From: Nymphaea colorata
Taxonomy: Eukaryota; Streptophyta; Magnoliopsida; Nymphaeales; Nymphaeaceae
DNA length: 64,000 bases
NCBI RefSeq assembly: GCF_008831285.2
Contig: NC_045149.1
Span: forward strand, 1,118,001 to 1,182,000
Direction of reading: 5' to 3'
Below, in pieces: positions 10,516-20,760 of the stretch. Within the stretch, counting starts at the first letter, position 1. Every line of letters begins with the position of its first letter. The position numbers were made by a program, and so were the translations under genes. Below the pieces are notes generated by a model. The model was not told the origin of the DNA, did not search any database, and saw only the letters and a list, made by a program, of their open reading frames with translations.

Positions 10516-10886
10516 GGTAATGTTTTGTACAATATTTCTTCACAACTACAGTTTTTAATATGAAAATCCTTGCATGAAGAAAGTTGATAGACAATAACAG
10601 GGAAAAGAAACCATATTAGAAAGACAAAAGCAAACGAGCACCCATCTCTGGTAAAATCGAAACAAAAGACATGCTTGTAAAATTTCACAAAAAGAAAAAA
10701 ATGTTTCAACTAATATATCATATTATACTCTGCTGATGTTTGGAGGCAATCTCATGCCTAGCTGAAGTGTAGAAGGCATCAAGATGCTTGGAGGTACCTT
10801 CATTTTTCTGCTTCCAAGAGCGTATTACAACTGATACAGGTTAGTATGAGTTATTTAAGTTCCTTTTCCTCTACTTTCTCTTCTCT

Positions 10887-11096
10887 ATGTTTGTTAGAAG
10901 GGCCAATTTGTTCCTACCTTTATGGCAGAGGTTGAGAGGTGAACTTGATAGGCTTCTCCAGAAGAAAATTGAGGATCCTGAGGTAGACATTACTGCAAAA
11001 GGAAGGTTGGTTGTTGCTGCTGTTGTGGAATTGTTACATAGCCAAAATTTACAAGAAACATATGGTTATAAATGCCATTGCCTGATATGTGCTTAG
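10887..11096 (+). other. Exon-like open frame, unrecognised
   Basis: A 69-codon frame contains LFLPLWQRLRGELDRLLQKKIEDPEVD and AAVVELLHSQ, an amphipathic helical composition typical of a real protein. A pyrimidine-rich stretch precedes it. I do not recognise the family and it does not match the part of COG5 found 400 bp downstream, although the two could belong to one captured segment. Its true start and end are uncertain. Confidence 0.35.
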
Positions 11097-11483
11097 GAAA
11101 GTATAGTGTCTTGGTTTATCTGTCAAGTTGCTCTTGGAGCTACTCATTTTCTGTAGTTGTTCTTAAAGTATGATCATCATGGTCTGGTTCCAAAACACAC
11201 CTGGCATCCACGGTCTGTCTTATAAGTCATGATACTTAGAACTTCCTATGTTGTAGTTGCTTCATCATTAGATTCTACTTTTATAGCTAACTCCAGGCCA
11301 GAACTATTATCACAATTTTATCTATAGAGGAAAAAATGAGAAAAGCCTCCAATTATAAATAGTCTAAGTATCTTGAGGCTATGATTTATGAATGTGTTAT
11401 ACATCTTGTTTTTTTCTTGAATTTCTTTCTGCTGCTACAAGGTTGAAATATTTTCTTTATGTTCTTTGCAACTGGAATTATGT

Positions 11484-11779
11484 CAAACTTGTTTAAAATA
11501 TGTCTATATTTGTAGGAAGGTGAGCCAACATTAACAGATAGAGTTTAGGAAGCACTTGTGAAATCCTTTGCAACCCAAGTGAAGTCAGCGTTCACAACAT
11601 CAAGTTTTATGAAGGAAATATTTACTACAGGCTACCCTAAGCTTTACTCTATGATAGAGAATCAGCTTGAACAATTATTGATAGGCTCCAAGAAAAAATT
11701 TGTTTACATTGTCCAGTGTCAAACACATTATTGACAAGATCTGACTGGGGGCTCAAACTTGTTTAAAATATGTCTATAT
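11484..11779 (+). repeat. 26-bp exact direct repeat flanking the COG5 exon
   Basis: The 26 bases at 11484-11509 (starting CAAACTTGTTTAAAATATG) recur exactly at 11754-11779, 270 bp apart, one on each side of the main COG5 exon fragment. This suggests local duplication during break repair or capture. Confidence 0.75.
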
Positions 11780-11835
11780 GCTAACAGCAGCAACACTTTG
11801 CCAATTTCACCTGACACTGGTGTGAAGGGTGTTCT
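11516..11835 (+). pseudogene. COG5: COG5 (conserved oligomeric Golgi complex subunit 5) exon remnants
   Basis: After an acceptor (ATATTTGTAG) the frame from 11516 reads EGEPTLTDRV, a stop where COG5 has Trp (TGG to TAG), then EALVKSFATQVKSAF, SSFMKEIFTTGYPKLYSMIEN and Q-LEQLL. This matches the conserved middle of plant COG5. About 130 bp further, DTGVKGVL (11812-11835) matches the next COG5 motif, DTDVKGVLPAI. COG5 is a tethering subunit in Golgi retrograde transport. Only about 65 codons remain, with a nonsense change and a diverged exon border (LLERISR replaced). The intron-like spacing points to capture of genomic DNA and not to a retrocopy. Confidence 0.8.
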
Positions 11836-12336
11836 ACTAGCTGATAGGAGATACCTTTGAATTTTTTGACTCTCATTTTCCTTCAGAAAGAGTCCAAGTT
11901 ATGGTTTGTACCAATAGATTAATTTACTAAAAGGCTGCAGTGATGCATTTAGTACACAAACAGGATGGTGAGTTGAGAGAGAGAGTAGTGTCTGCGCAAC
12001 CTTGAGGCTGAGAATAGATGGTGAGTTGCAAGCTCTTGAAGGTTTCTCTAGAGCTCCCAATCGAGGATTTAAAACAAAACAAGGACTTGAAACCTAAAGA
12101 TATCATAACGCCAAAAACAGAGTAACTGCATTCCTCACAAACTAATAACTAATAGCTAACATATAACTATTAATGGTCAATATTTGGGGTTGCAAAGATA
12201 CAATACACTCTAAAAACATAGTGTAATCACCCCAAATTTTTCTAAAAGACTACGCACCTTTATCAAAACATAAAACGCCATTTTTGGATCCAAATTATAT
12301 CCAAAACCCAAGTTCAAATCCAAATCAAGCATTTCA

Positions 12337-12690
12337 GACCCATTTGCCCCTACTTTTTACAAAGAACCTCCTTTTAGAGGGTGATTTTGATCTTTTTGGT
12401 GGGCAAGACCCATTTGCCCCTCCTTTTGACAAAGAATCTTCTTTTAGATGGCGATTTTGGTCTTTTTGGTGGACAAGACTCATTTGCCCTTCCTTATCGC
12501 CCTCTAAAAAACCTTTTTTAGAGGGCGATTTTGGTCTTTTTAGTAAGCAAGATCCATTTGCCCCTCCTTTAAACAAAAAACCTCATTTAGAGGGTGATTT
12601 TAGTCTTTTTGGTGGGCAAGATTCATTTATCCTTCCTTTTGATAAAAAATCTCCTTTTAAAAGACGATTTTAGTCTTTTTGGGTGGACAA
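12337..12690 (+). repeat. 70-bp minisatellite, about five units
   Basis: The word CATTTGCCC recurs at 12341, 12411, 12481 and 12555, with a changed copy at 12624, giving unit lengths of 70, 70, 74 and 69 bp. Each unit also contains TTTTAGAGGGCGATTTT-like and TTTTTGGTGG words. Because 70 is not a multiple of three, the open frame at 12284-12673 changes register between units and still stays open. It reads LEGDF..LFGGQDPFAPP-like peptides but is most likely a by-product. Confidence 0.8.
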
Positions 12691-12856
12691 AGGCCCAACT
12701 CATTTTAAAAAATATATATATTTTTATAAGCTTAATGACCAATCGTACCCATTTTCAAACCATTTCTTTTTCAAAATAATTCAAAATTATGAGAAATTCG
12801 GATGAAAATGGGGTGAAATTCAAAAAAATTCAAATTTTGGGTTTTTGGCTCCAAAA

Positions 12857-13110
12857 TTTTTATAAATACCCCCCACTTCCCCCTCTCTTGGGCAAGAGTA
12901 GTCCTTGGGAGAAGCCTTAGAGTATTCTCACTTTAAGACTTAGGGTTTCTCTTGAGTTCTTTCTCTCTCCCTCTTCCTCTTTTCATTTTTCTTATTCTCC
13001 AACTTGGAGCAAGTTACAACCCTCTTGGAGGCATCATCTTGGAGCTTCACTCAAGAGAATCTTCAAGCTAAGGTGTTCATTTTCTCTAAGTCTTTCTTAT
13101 TTAGAGGTAT
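12857..13110 (+). promoter_or_regulatory. Core-promoter-like segment, possible LTR promoter
   Basis: TTTTTATAAATACCCCCC at 12857 is a good TATA box. It is followed about 30 bases on by a CT-rich leader-like stretch (CTCTCTTGGGCAAGAG and GGGTTTCTCTTGAG). No open frame follows, and the 1.5-kb repeat starts at about 13540, so a retrotransposon LTR promoter is more likely than a host gene promoter. Confidence 0.4.
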
Positions 13111-13161
13111 GTAATCCAAACCTCACTTTATTCTTTATTTTTTTCTTCTCTTCTTCATCTC

Positions 13162-13488
13162 CCCATGACCATATGAGATAGCTCTCACTCTCTATTTTAG
13201 AGTCAAAAGGCTATACCCGAGAGCACTGAGAGCATGAGAAGATGAGATAATCTTTCATTCTACGATTAAATCATGTTATTCATTTTCTCAAATATAATCT
13301 TGTTGTTGTTGCTCTTTCCTTTCTTGAATATAGATTTCTTTTGTTTTCCTCATTTTTTTCTCATCTTTCTCTCCTCATGGCCAAATGAGATAGCACTCAA
13401 TCTCTTTTTTTAGAGATAAGAGGCTATGCTCAAGTGCACCAAGAGCATGGAAAGATGAGATGGTCTTTCATTTCATAGTTACTTCATG
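13162..13488 (+). repeat. Imperfect direct repeat of about 115 bp, 211 bp apart
   Basis: The segment starting at 13162 (CCATGACCATATGAGATAGC) is repeated with scattered changes from 13373 (TCATGGCCAAATGAGATAGC). Both include AGAGGCTAT/AAAGGCTAT, GAGCAT and GATGAGAT words in the same order. Confidence 0.7.
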
Positions 13489-13539
13489 TCCTCTCTCTTA
13501 GTTGAATCTTTCTCTTTCTATCTCTCTCTCTCTCTCTCT

Positions 13540-15114
13540 CTTTCCTTCATTGAATATTGTCTATATATTATCCATGCATATTTGCTTGTTTTCCATTTAT
13601 ATGTGAATGTATGGTGGGAATGAGAGTGTGGTTTGTGGCTCTTTATTTTCATATTAATTTTTGAGGTTGGGGCTTGTCCAACCGGAAGAAACCATCACGA
13701 AAATATATATGTTAAAATGCATTTGCTTGTCATTTTACGCTAGTTTCTTTCCTAATCACCTCATTAGGAACCCTAAAGAGTGTTTCGATGTGTTGTTAGA
13801 TTTTCTTCCACACCCAACGGTGGAAGAAACATATTCCCTTGTAACCAAACCATAAATATTCTATGTTTTTATATAAATCATATTTTCCAAAACATTTTCA
13901 AAAGAAATCTCTCTAATGCGGTCTTGGAGACTTAGCTTAGGCTTTTGCATGAGTCCAAGCTCCCTTCCGGCCTATATCAAAATTTGAAGTCGGCTATTTT
14001 CAAATCATTCCTTGATTTTCATATTCATGAAAACGTATGTGTATATACATGTTATATACGTATGCATGCACATGAATATCTTTCTTTGTTGCTTCTATTT
14101 CTATGATTTAACATACTTTTACAAACTCTCGTATAAATATATATAAATATATATATGTACGTGTATTCCATTTTAAAATTTCTCTTTCTCTTTCTAAAAT
14201 GATCTTCTATTCTCTACTTGATATAAACATCATTTTCATAAGCTTTCATATATGTATACAAATATATAATTTTCTTTTTCAAAACATGTGATTTTATGAT
14301 TTTTAAGATATTTTTCTTTCTCTATATCCCTCTTGGGATGTAGTCTTTCATCTTTTCCATTCTTTCAATATCTTACCATTTAAGATTTTAATTTTTCATT
14401 TGCCGACTTTATCGCTACCACAAACCAAGTAATGACCCAATATTGGATTCATGTTTGATGGTCTATAACCCCAATCCATTTTCAAAAATCTTTCCTTCAT
14501 ATATATGATATTTACAAAAACAAAAATTTTAGATGTATGTTATGGTAGGAATGCATCTAGATGAATGTTATGGTAGGAATGAATAATTTTCTCTTTCAAT
14601 CATATATGATTAATGCATCCATTCATTTTCACTCACTTAATGTCATGTATGATCACAAACACCTCTCCAAAAGAACTTAAGCAAGATGAAATGAAGCTCT
14701 AATTAGGTGGTAACCGAATTAGAGCAAAATCTCAAACCTATTTAATGTCTTAAGAGAACACTAAAATGATTTCAAAATGACTTTTCAAGGTTTCCAATGA
14801 TATTCACAAAGATTTCCTTCTAGTTTTCCCAAAACATTTTACATTTTCAAGCAACTCTTCAAGAATCTTTTCAAAAGTTTGAAACATCAAATTTCCAATA
14901 TTTTTCTATACTGCATATAGAATCAAAGAGATGTTCAAGTTAAAACGAAATGCATCAATAATAAACATAACCCTTGGGTTGATTACCCCTGGTAAAGGTG
15001 CCGAGAACGGTCAACCCTCGTACCGACGAGCGAGTCTCTTTCTTTCTTATTTAAAAAAAAAACTCATTTTTCTGGAGCATTCTAAAACCAACCAAAAATT
15101 TTGGGATGCAAACA
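13540..15114 (+). repeat. LTR-like dispersed repeat, left copy (uninterrupted)
   Basis: This segment begins TGAATATTGTC and ends GATGCAAACA (TG...CA). It is homologous over its length to 19457-20760 plus 22988-23186. Shared landmarks are CATATTAATTTTTGAGG, the TTGTCCAAC words, the AGTAATGA-CCAAT stretch and, near the end, ACATAACCCTTGGGTTGATT and GGCGAGTC/GAGCGAGTC. The copies are strongly diverged. Two direct copies around 4.3 kb of other DNA suggest old LTRs, but I see no primer-binding site or gag-pol between them. The left copy also serves as the empty site for the element inserted in the right copy. Confidence 0.5.
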
Positions 15115-15789
15115 CATAGTAACTGCAAGCCGGACAAGGGAGAAACAATACAAAACCATCGTACGGGAAAGGAAAGAAAAAGTGAAAGCAAGAGCAGAGT
15201 TAATTTGCCTGTTGTGAGAGGCATACCTGACTGAAGGAGCAGCCAAGAGGGATTAACCCAAATCTCCTATTGCAGAAGAAGGCCTGCGTATGAAAAACAG
15301 TTGAAGAAAGATAGGTTTTCACCAACAAGCATGTGAGAGAGCGACAAGGTGTTAAATATCATGGACTTCACCTGTTGCCACAAGTGGGCGACGTTGGGAA
15401 AAGAGGGGAGGAACAAGTGAATGAGAGAGCTGAACAACAAGAGAAGAGAGGAACGAAAGAGAGAGAGAGAAAAGGCAGTGAGAGAGGAGAGGAACGAAAG
15501 AGAGAGAGAGAAAAGGCAGTGAGAGAGGAGAGGAACGAGAGAGCGAAAGAGGTGAGGCAGCGAGAGAGCGAGAGAGGAGAGGGGAAGAAGGGCATCGACA
15601 AAGAGGGAAAAGAGGGGAAAAAATGAGAGAACGAGAGAGCCCTAATGGCTCTCCAAAAAGTCTCTGCGAAAAAGTCTGACCTGCATAGGTCGGACGTTTT
15701 AGCGAGTTAAATTTTACCCATTTATATGTTTTTTTTGGGTGAAATTTCGCAACGTTTGAGAACCAAAAGTTGAACCTGAAAAAGAGATT
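15115..15789. repeat. Purine-rich stretch with a 41-bp tandem repeat
   Basis: From 15330 to 15640 the plus strand is almost all GA with GAGAG runs. A 41-bp unit starting GAACGAAAGAG is repeated at 15451, 15492 and 15533. Open frames on both strands here are low-complexity (Arg/Glu or Ser/Leu). The minus strand resembles the CT-rich first-exon or promoter pattern seen in three other places in this window. Confidence 0.6.
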
Positions 15790-15793
15790 ACAT

Positions 15794-16824
15794 CTAAAGA
15801 TCAGCACTTAATTCTTGTAAGAAGTTGGAGGTACCACCATTTCCCCATAGGTTACAGAAAATTAACCAAACATCATACAAAATGGAGGATGCCTTGTGCT
15901 GAACTGAGATAGCCTCATTCCTATAAATAATATCGTTCTGGAGTTCCAAATGACCTACCAATACGTAAACAGCCAAATTGTCCAAATCGTATGTCATTTT
16001 TTTTTGTTTCTCACTCTAACTGGTCCATGGATCAGGTCCCAAATTGTAGATATGTTTGTGACTTCAATAGGAGGCATCGACCAGGTAAGCGCATAAAGAT
16101 CTTGAGAGACTCGACAAAACCACACCATGTGAGTGGTAGTTTCCTCGGTACAACAACATAAAGGACACCTGCTCGCAAGGTGAAAACAAGATCTTTTGAT
16201 GTTATTTTGAGTTTGAATGCGATCCAACAAAATAAACCATGCAAGAGTTTTGGATTGTCAAGTAGGACCCCCAGCCCAAAGGAGATTATGAAGAAACCAA
16301 TTGACACCAGGAGGTTGAAGCAAGCTATATGCACGATGTATAGAGAAATGCCCTTCGCCATCTCGTGCTTATGAAGAAAAATGTTCTATGAAATCTGTCT
16401 TCGAATTGCACTTAATGAAGGTAGATATCTATGATTTCATCAAATGAGATACTCTTCGTCTAGTCGGGAGAGAAGAGAGATTATGCAAATTGTACTTGTG
16501 TCGCATGGCCATCGCACAAATTGAATTGGGGTCTTGGATAAATGCCCACCACTTTAGAATAAGAGAAATATTTATTTTCCTGATTTCTGGGATTCCTAAC
16601 CCTCCACAGGCAAAAGGCTGAGTAATATATTTCCAAGCCACAAGATGTTTTTTCTTCTCCAAGTTTGTTCCACACCACAAAAATCTCTTGAGAATACGAT
16701 TGATCTTTTTTTCTACCTTGATAGGTAGGGAGAGCACCGATAAAAAAAATAAGAAGGCAGAGAAGAGAGGACATGCTTGATCATGGTAACCCGACCAGCT
16801 GAAGACAAATGTCTCGATTTCCAA
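15794..16824 (-). pseudogene. LINE C-terminal region with zf-RVT
   Basis: 16824-16429 contains KINRILKRFLWCG, HLVAWKYITQPFACGGLGIPEIRKIN, typical of the post-RT region. 16230-15994 contains CPLCCCTEETTTHMVWFCRVSQDLY, the Cys-rich zf-RVT motif. 15997-15794 has the NDIIYRNEA and ILYDVWLIFCNLWG tail. They are in separate frames. Confidence 0.8.
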
Positions 16825-16883
16825 GAAGTTAGTTTACTGTTAATATTGTCTATGATTGGCAACCAAGAGGGTGTCTTGATTGC

Positions 16884-17110
16884 TCAAAGTTGAAGGGGAA
16901 GGCCCAAGTACTCGATAGGAAGATGGACAATTCGGCATTGAAAGATATGAGAGGTGGCAAACTTAATATATGCATCAACAGTGAACAAGGTAATGGACGA
17001 TTTACCTTCATTAATGTCAAAACCATATGCCATAGAGAAGATACGAATAATGATCAATGTCACCATCATCCATTGAGGAGTTGCTTTCTCAAAAAGGATC
17101 AAGTCATCTG
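16884..17110 (-). pseudogene. LINE reverse transcriptase, ADD-motif part
   Basis: Around 17120 the minus strand reads YYPADDLILFEKATPQW, so the aromatic residue directly before ADD is replaced by Pro compared with the usual F/Y-ADD. SMAYGFDINEGKSSI and HLPIEYLGLPL follow, as in other LINEs after the active site. This supports loss of function. Confidence 0.8.
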
Positions 17111-17201
17111 CAGGATAATATTAGATGAGAGGCCATCCACATTGATCTGGTTAAGCAACCCATTGTGACTGCCCTTTTAATTAAGACTGCTAAACCTTCC
17201 A

Positions 17202-17909
17202 CTACAATATTGAACAAGGCAGGAGATAAGGGGCAGCCTTGTCGAACTCCTCACTGTGGTATAAAGGGGGGGCCCTCGACATCCATTGACCACAAGAGAT
17301 GCCTCTGATTTGGTAAACAACTCTTTGATCCAAGAGATATATCATGTACCAAAATTCATATACTCCAATACTTGCAATAAGTAAGCCAAAGGCCTTTTTT
17401 AAGTCCACCTTGAGCATGAAAAAAGGGCGCTTTGACTTATTCATAAAGTGTATAGCCTCGGAGTCCATAATAAAAACATGATGAATGTCTCTCCCCGGTA
17501 TAAATGCAAACTGATCATGCGAAATTAATTGAGGCAGAAGTGATCTAGCTCTTGCATCAATTACCTTAGCAATAATCCTTCTTAAAGCCCCCATTATGGA
17601 GATTGGACGATAGTTTGAAACATGGTTGTCTGATCCATGCTTGGGAATAAGTGTGATTGAGTACTTGTGCACGTCCCGTGGAAGCGATGCATTCCAATGA
17701 AATTCTATAAAAGTATTGCATACCTCTTCATCAACTATATCCCAGTGCCACTTAAAGAAGTCAACAGGAAAACCGTCTGGTCCTAGTGCCTTGAGCTTGG
17801 ACATAGCACTGATAGCTGAAAGAATTTCTGTGGGGCCAAAAGGAATTTGCAAGGCTTGAGCTTGAGAGGGAGGGATAGTATGAAAGCCAAATGGACCAAG
17901 AATACACAT
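17202..17909 (-). pseudogene. LINE reverse transcriptase, fingers and palm part
   Basis: Reads LKALGPDGFPVDFFKWHW, SITLIPKHG, VSNYRPISIMGALRRIIAKVI, QLISHDQFAFIPGRDI and FFMLKVDLKKAFG (first catalytic Asp region), then loses the frame. The PxxGxRQGCPLSP-like continuation is in another frame near 17215-17250. This is the N-terminal half of the RVT_1 domain. Confidence 0.88.
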
Positions 17910-18578
17910 TTTTGAATCTTGTCATGCATACAGTTTCATAAAGAAATTAGTTGCAGCCTCCACTAGCTCCTGTTCTTGATAAATTATCCCTACAATGTGA
18001 AGAGAAGTAATACGAGAAACACGATATCTTTCAGAAGCAGACTAATGAAAGAAAGAATTGTTGTCGTCGCCCAGTGCCAACCAAGAAATATGCGATCTTT
18101 GCTTCCATTGAACCTCATCACAAGATCTCCATTCAGCAATTAAGCTAGCAAGCTCATTGATTCTATCTTTAATCTCTGATTGCTCACTAGAAAAAGCTGG
18201 AAGTGTAATATTGGACAGCTGCGATAGTTCATGCTCCCAAGGCTTGATGTTATTAAATTTAGCCACTTTATAATCAAGCAACCACAATCTGATATTAGAT
18301 GTGAGTCTTTTGAGTTTCCTGCAAACATTCATGGTGATTCTTTCATGCAAGAATGGAGTTGAAGGAAGGACCCTCTGCCAACTGTTCTTAACGATATCTT
18401 TAAACTGGGCCATGGTATTCCACCAACACTCATAAATGAAGGGTCTCGCTCTAAGAAAACCATAGCTCCAAGAGATAATGATGGCTCCATGGTCTGAAAT
18501 AGAATGAACATGGGAGGACACTGCAATGTTAGGGAGGAGCTGCAAAACATCTGGGCTGACGAGTACTCGGTCAAGAAC

Positions 18579-19154
18579 TCACAGGCAAGGGAGCAGCCTA
18601 TTGTTAGACCATGTGTATGCTTCACCAGAATGTGATAGTGTGCAAAGGCCATGTTGTTTCACAAAGTGTTGAAACGAGCGAATAAAGGGGTTCATGTTGA
18701 CTGGTTGGCTTGACTCGCTAGTATGAAGGAGGCAATTAAAGTCCCCTACAAGGATGTGGGGAAGTTCTGAGGATTCCAAGATGCGCGACAGATCGGCCCA
18801 TAATAAGTGTTGGTTAGTTGATGTCGCTGGCCCATAGATGAAGGAGAAAACCACCCATCTATTGATAGAATACAACTGAGCCCGAAGAGATATGGAGAAA
18901 GACCCAATATCGAATACCTCTGCTAGGATGCCCCTATGCCACAGAATTAAAATCCCCCCTGTGACCCCAATAGCAGGCTTGAAGGTAAAGTTGGTGCCCC
19001 TCCAAATGCAGTGCACAGTAGACATAGCAACACATTTCATTTTTGTTTCTAAAACTGCAACAAAGTGTGGTCGAAGCTGTCGAATATAATTTGCCAAGAA
19101 CAATCTCTTCTTATAGGAGTTGAGTCCCCAAATATTCCAAATCAAACACTTCAT
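18579..19154 (-). pseudogene. LINE endonuclease domain (EEP family)
   Basis: The frame from ATG at 19154 reads MKCLIWNIWGLNS, then FVAVLETKM (catalytic Glu), GGILILWHRG, FIYGPATSTNQ, HILVGDFNCLLH (GDFN) and GEAYTWSNNR. It stops at 18579, and the SDH motif lies in another frame (SISDHGAIIISW in 18042-18545). In active LINEs this domain nicks the target DNA. The split between GDFN and SDH shows a frameshift. Confidence 0.85.
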
Positions 19155-20159
19155 TGCAAATGGTCCACGTAAATTTGAGGTTGCCTAGCACGCAAAGATT
19201 GCCGAGGAGAGTTGTTCGCCTGAGCTATTCCTTTGGTCCTTCTTAAACTATTTGCTTTCTTAGAAGCTTTGTCTGCACACTCCATAAGTAAAAGAGTCAA
19301 TGATTGCACTTGAGAAGGAGTAACAAACACTTGGAGGCAGTTAATGGCATCCATGACGAGGCGATCTAGAATCTCTATGAGGGATTAGGAGAAGTAGAAA
19401 TGCCAGGTGGATCTGATGCGGTATTGGAGTCTTCAGGAATAAAGTTGGCTTTGCTTATTGAATGTATGCATTGTTCATGTTTGAGATAATGTTGATGCAT
19501 AGTTGATTGGTTTTCCAATTAATATGTGAATGAAGGGTAAGAACGAGTGCGTAGATTGAGATTTCTTTATTATCATATTAATTTTTGAGGCTAGGATTTG
19601 TCCAACTAAAAAAAAAAAAACCTTATGAATATGTAATATTAAAATGCATCTTCATGATATTCTTATGTTTAACATTAATTATTTCTCTTAATCACCCGAA
19701 TAGGGATCTCAAGGAAAGCTTTCTTTCGTTAGCAACTTTTTATTTCATGTATACTTGATTTTCTCACATACCCAATGGTGAGAGAAATAAGTTTACTTGT
19801 AATAGATGCAATAACTATTACTTTTTATATGCTTATGTAAAAATATTTTAAATATTGTTGTAAAAATAATTGCAAAAGTATGAACCCTCTTCATTGAGGC
19901 CATGGAAATTTAGCTCATGCTCATGCATGAACTCAAGTTCTTCTCCAGCCTATATAAAAAAACTCGGAGTTGAAAATGTTCCAAGTTATCTCTTGATTTT
20001 AATTTTCATGCATGTATGTGTATATATACATATATATACACATATATATACATGTATATCTCTCTTTTTCTAAATCTTCTTTCCTTTCTCTCTTCCCATC
20101 TTTGATTTAAAGTCTTCTTTTATAAATTTCAAATATGAATATACTTTTCTTTCTAAAAT

Positions 20160-20165
<6 letters not shown>

Positions 20166-20201
<36 letters not shown>
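20166..20201. repeat. (CT)n microsatellite
   Basis: Pure CT dinucleotide run inside the right LTR-like copy; the corresponding place in the left copy is much shorter. Confidence 0.9.
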
Positions 20202-20210
<9 letters not shown>

Positions 20211-20338
20211 TAATTTTTTTGATAAATTTTTGTATACGTAAATAAATACATATGGACATATATATATCTCTCTCTTTCTTTCTAAAATCTTTATCTTTAT
20301 CTCTCTCTCTCTTTTTTTTTGCCTAAAATGATCTTTTA

Positions 20339-20341
<3 letters not shown>

Positions 20342-20387
<46 letters not shown>
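20342..20387. repeat. (AT)n microsatellite
   Basis: Pure TA run of about 45 bp. Confidence 0.9.
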
Positions 20388-20389
<2 letters not shown>

Positions 20390-20760
20390 TTTTCTCTAAA
20401 ATCATTTTATTTCCTTCTTTCTTTTTCTCTCTTTTACTCTTTCAAATGCCTCTTTTCTAAGACCTTAAAATTTTGATTTTCTTTTATTGACTTCATCATG
20501 ACCAAAACTCAAGTAATGATCCAATGTTTAGAATCATGCTTATTAACCATATTAGAGTAATATTTAAAACCTACTTAAGGTTTTATGAAAACACTAAATT
20601 GATTTTAAAAGAAATTTTCAAAATATCAACATTGACTTTCAAAGATTCTTTAAATATTACTTGCAAATATTTTTTATTCCAATGTCTCTTAAATCAAAAT
20701 AGTTTACTTTCTCAAATGATACTTCAAAGTTTCTTCATCTAAAAATCTTTGAAATACTAA

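Larger units (their letters stand above)
7153..10735 (-). mobile_element. PIF/Harbinger DNA transposon, decayed, right end not found
   Basis: The element carries the two genes typical of plant PIF/Harbinger transposons, both on the minus strand: a Myb/trihelix-like ORF1 (9.7-10.5 kb) and a DDE transposase ORF2 (8.2-9.3 kb). At the left a TAA (7150-7152) precedes GCCCCGTTTGATGGCATGG, like the ends of other TAA-flanked elements in this window. Between 7153 and 7370 the TTTGATG word recurs in several GGTAAA-rich subrepeats, which look like subterminal binding sites. I found no matching inverted end to the right of ORF1, so the right border is a guess placed where recognisable similarity stops. 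Premature stops in ORF2 mean it cannot supply its own transposase. Confidence 0.8.
15790..19380 (-). mobile_element. LINE (L1-like non-LTR retrotransposon), dead
   Basis: On the minus strand the domains run in the normal order of a plant LINE ORF2: AP-type endonuclease (18.6-19.2 kb), linker, reverse transcriptase (16.9-17.9 kb), thumb/connection (16.4-16.8 kb), and a Cys-rich zf-RVT segment with the C-terminus (15.8-16.4 kb). Each lies in a different frame because of many frameshifts and stops. No intact ORF1 is seen; only a short Lys/Arg/Ser-rich frame at 19151-19354 precedes the endonuclease. Both the exact 3' end (lower coordinates) and target-site duplications are unclear. It lies between the two LTR-like repeats, so it may have inserted into an older element. 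Confidence 0.85.
19457..20760 (+). repeat. LTR-like dispersed repeat, right copy, part 1
   Basis: Homologous to the left copy from 13540. Shared landmarks include CATATTAATTTTTGAGG at about 19573 and the TCATGCATGAACTCAAG region. It contains long CT and AT microsatellites (20166-20201 and 20342-20387) that expanded independently. It breaks off exactly at TAA (20758-20760), where the 2.2-kb element is inserted. Confidence 0.5.

Noticed and set aside
12337-12690. Regular repeats as a possible CRISPR array
   Set aside because: Units are contiguous and diverged with no unique spacers, in plant nuclear DNA; it is a minisatellite.
15352-15807. 151-codon Ser/Leu/Phe-rich minus-strand frame, membrane-like
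   Set aside because: Made by a CT-rich tandem repeat; the apparent hydrophobicity comes from low complexity.
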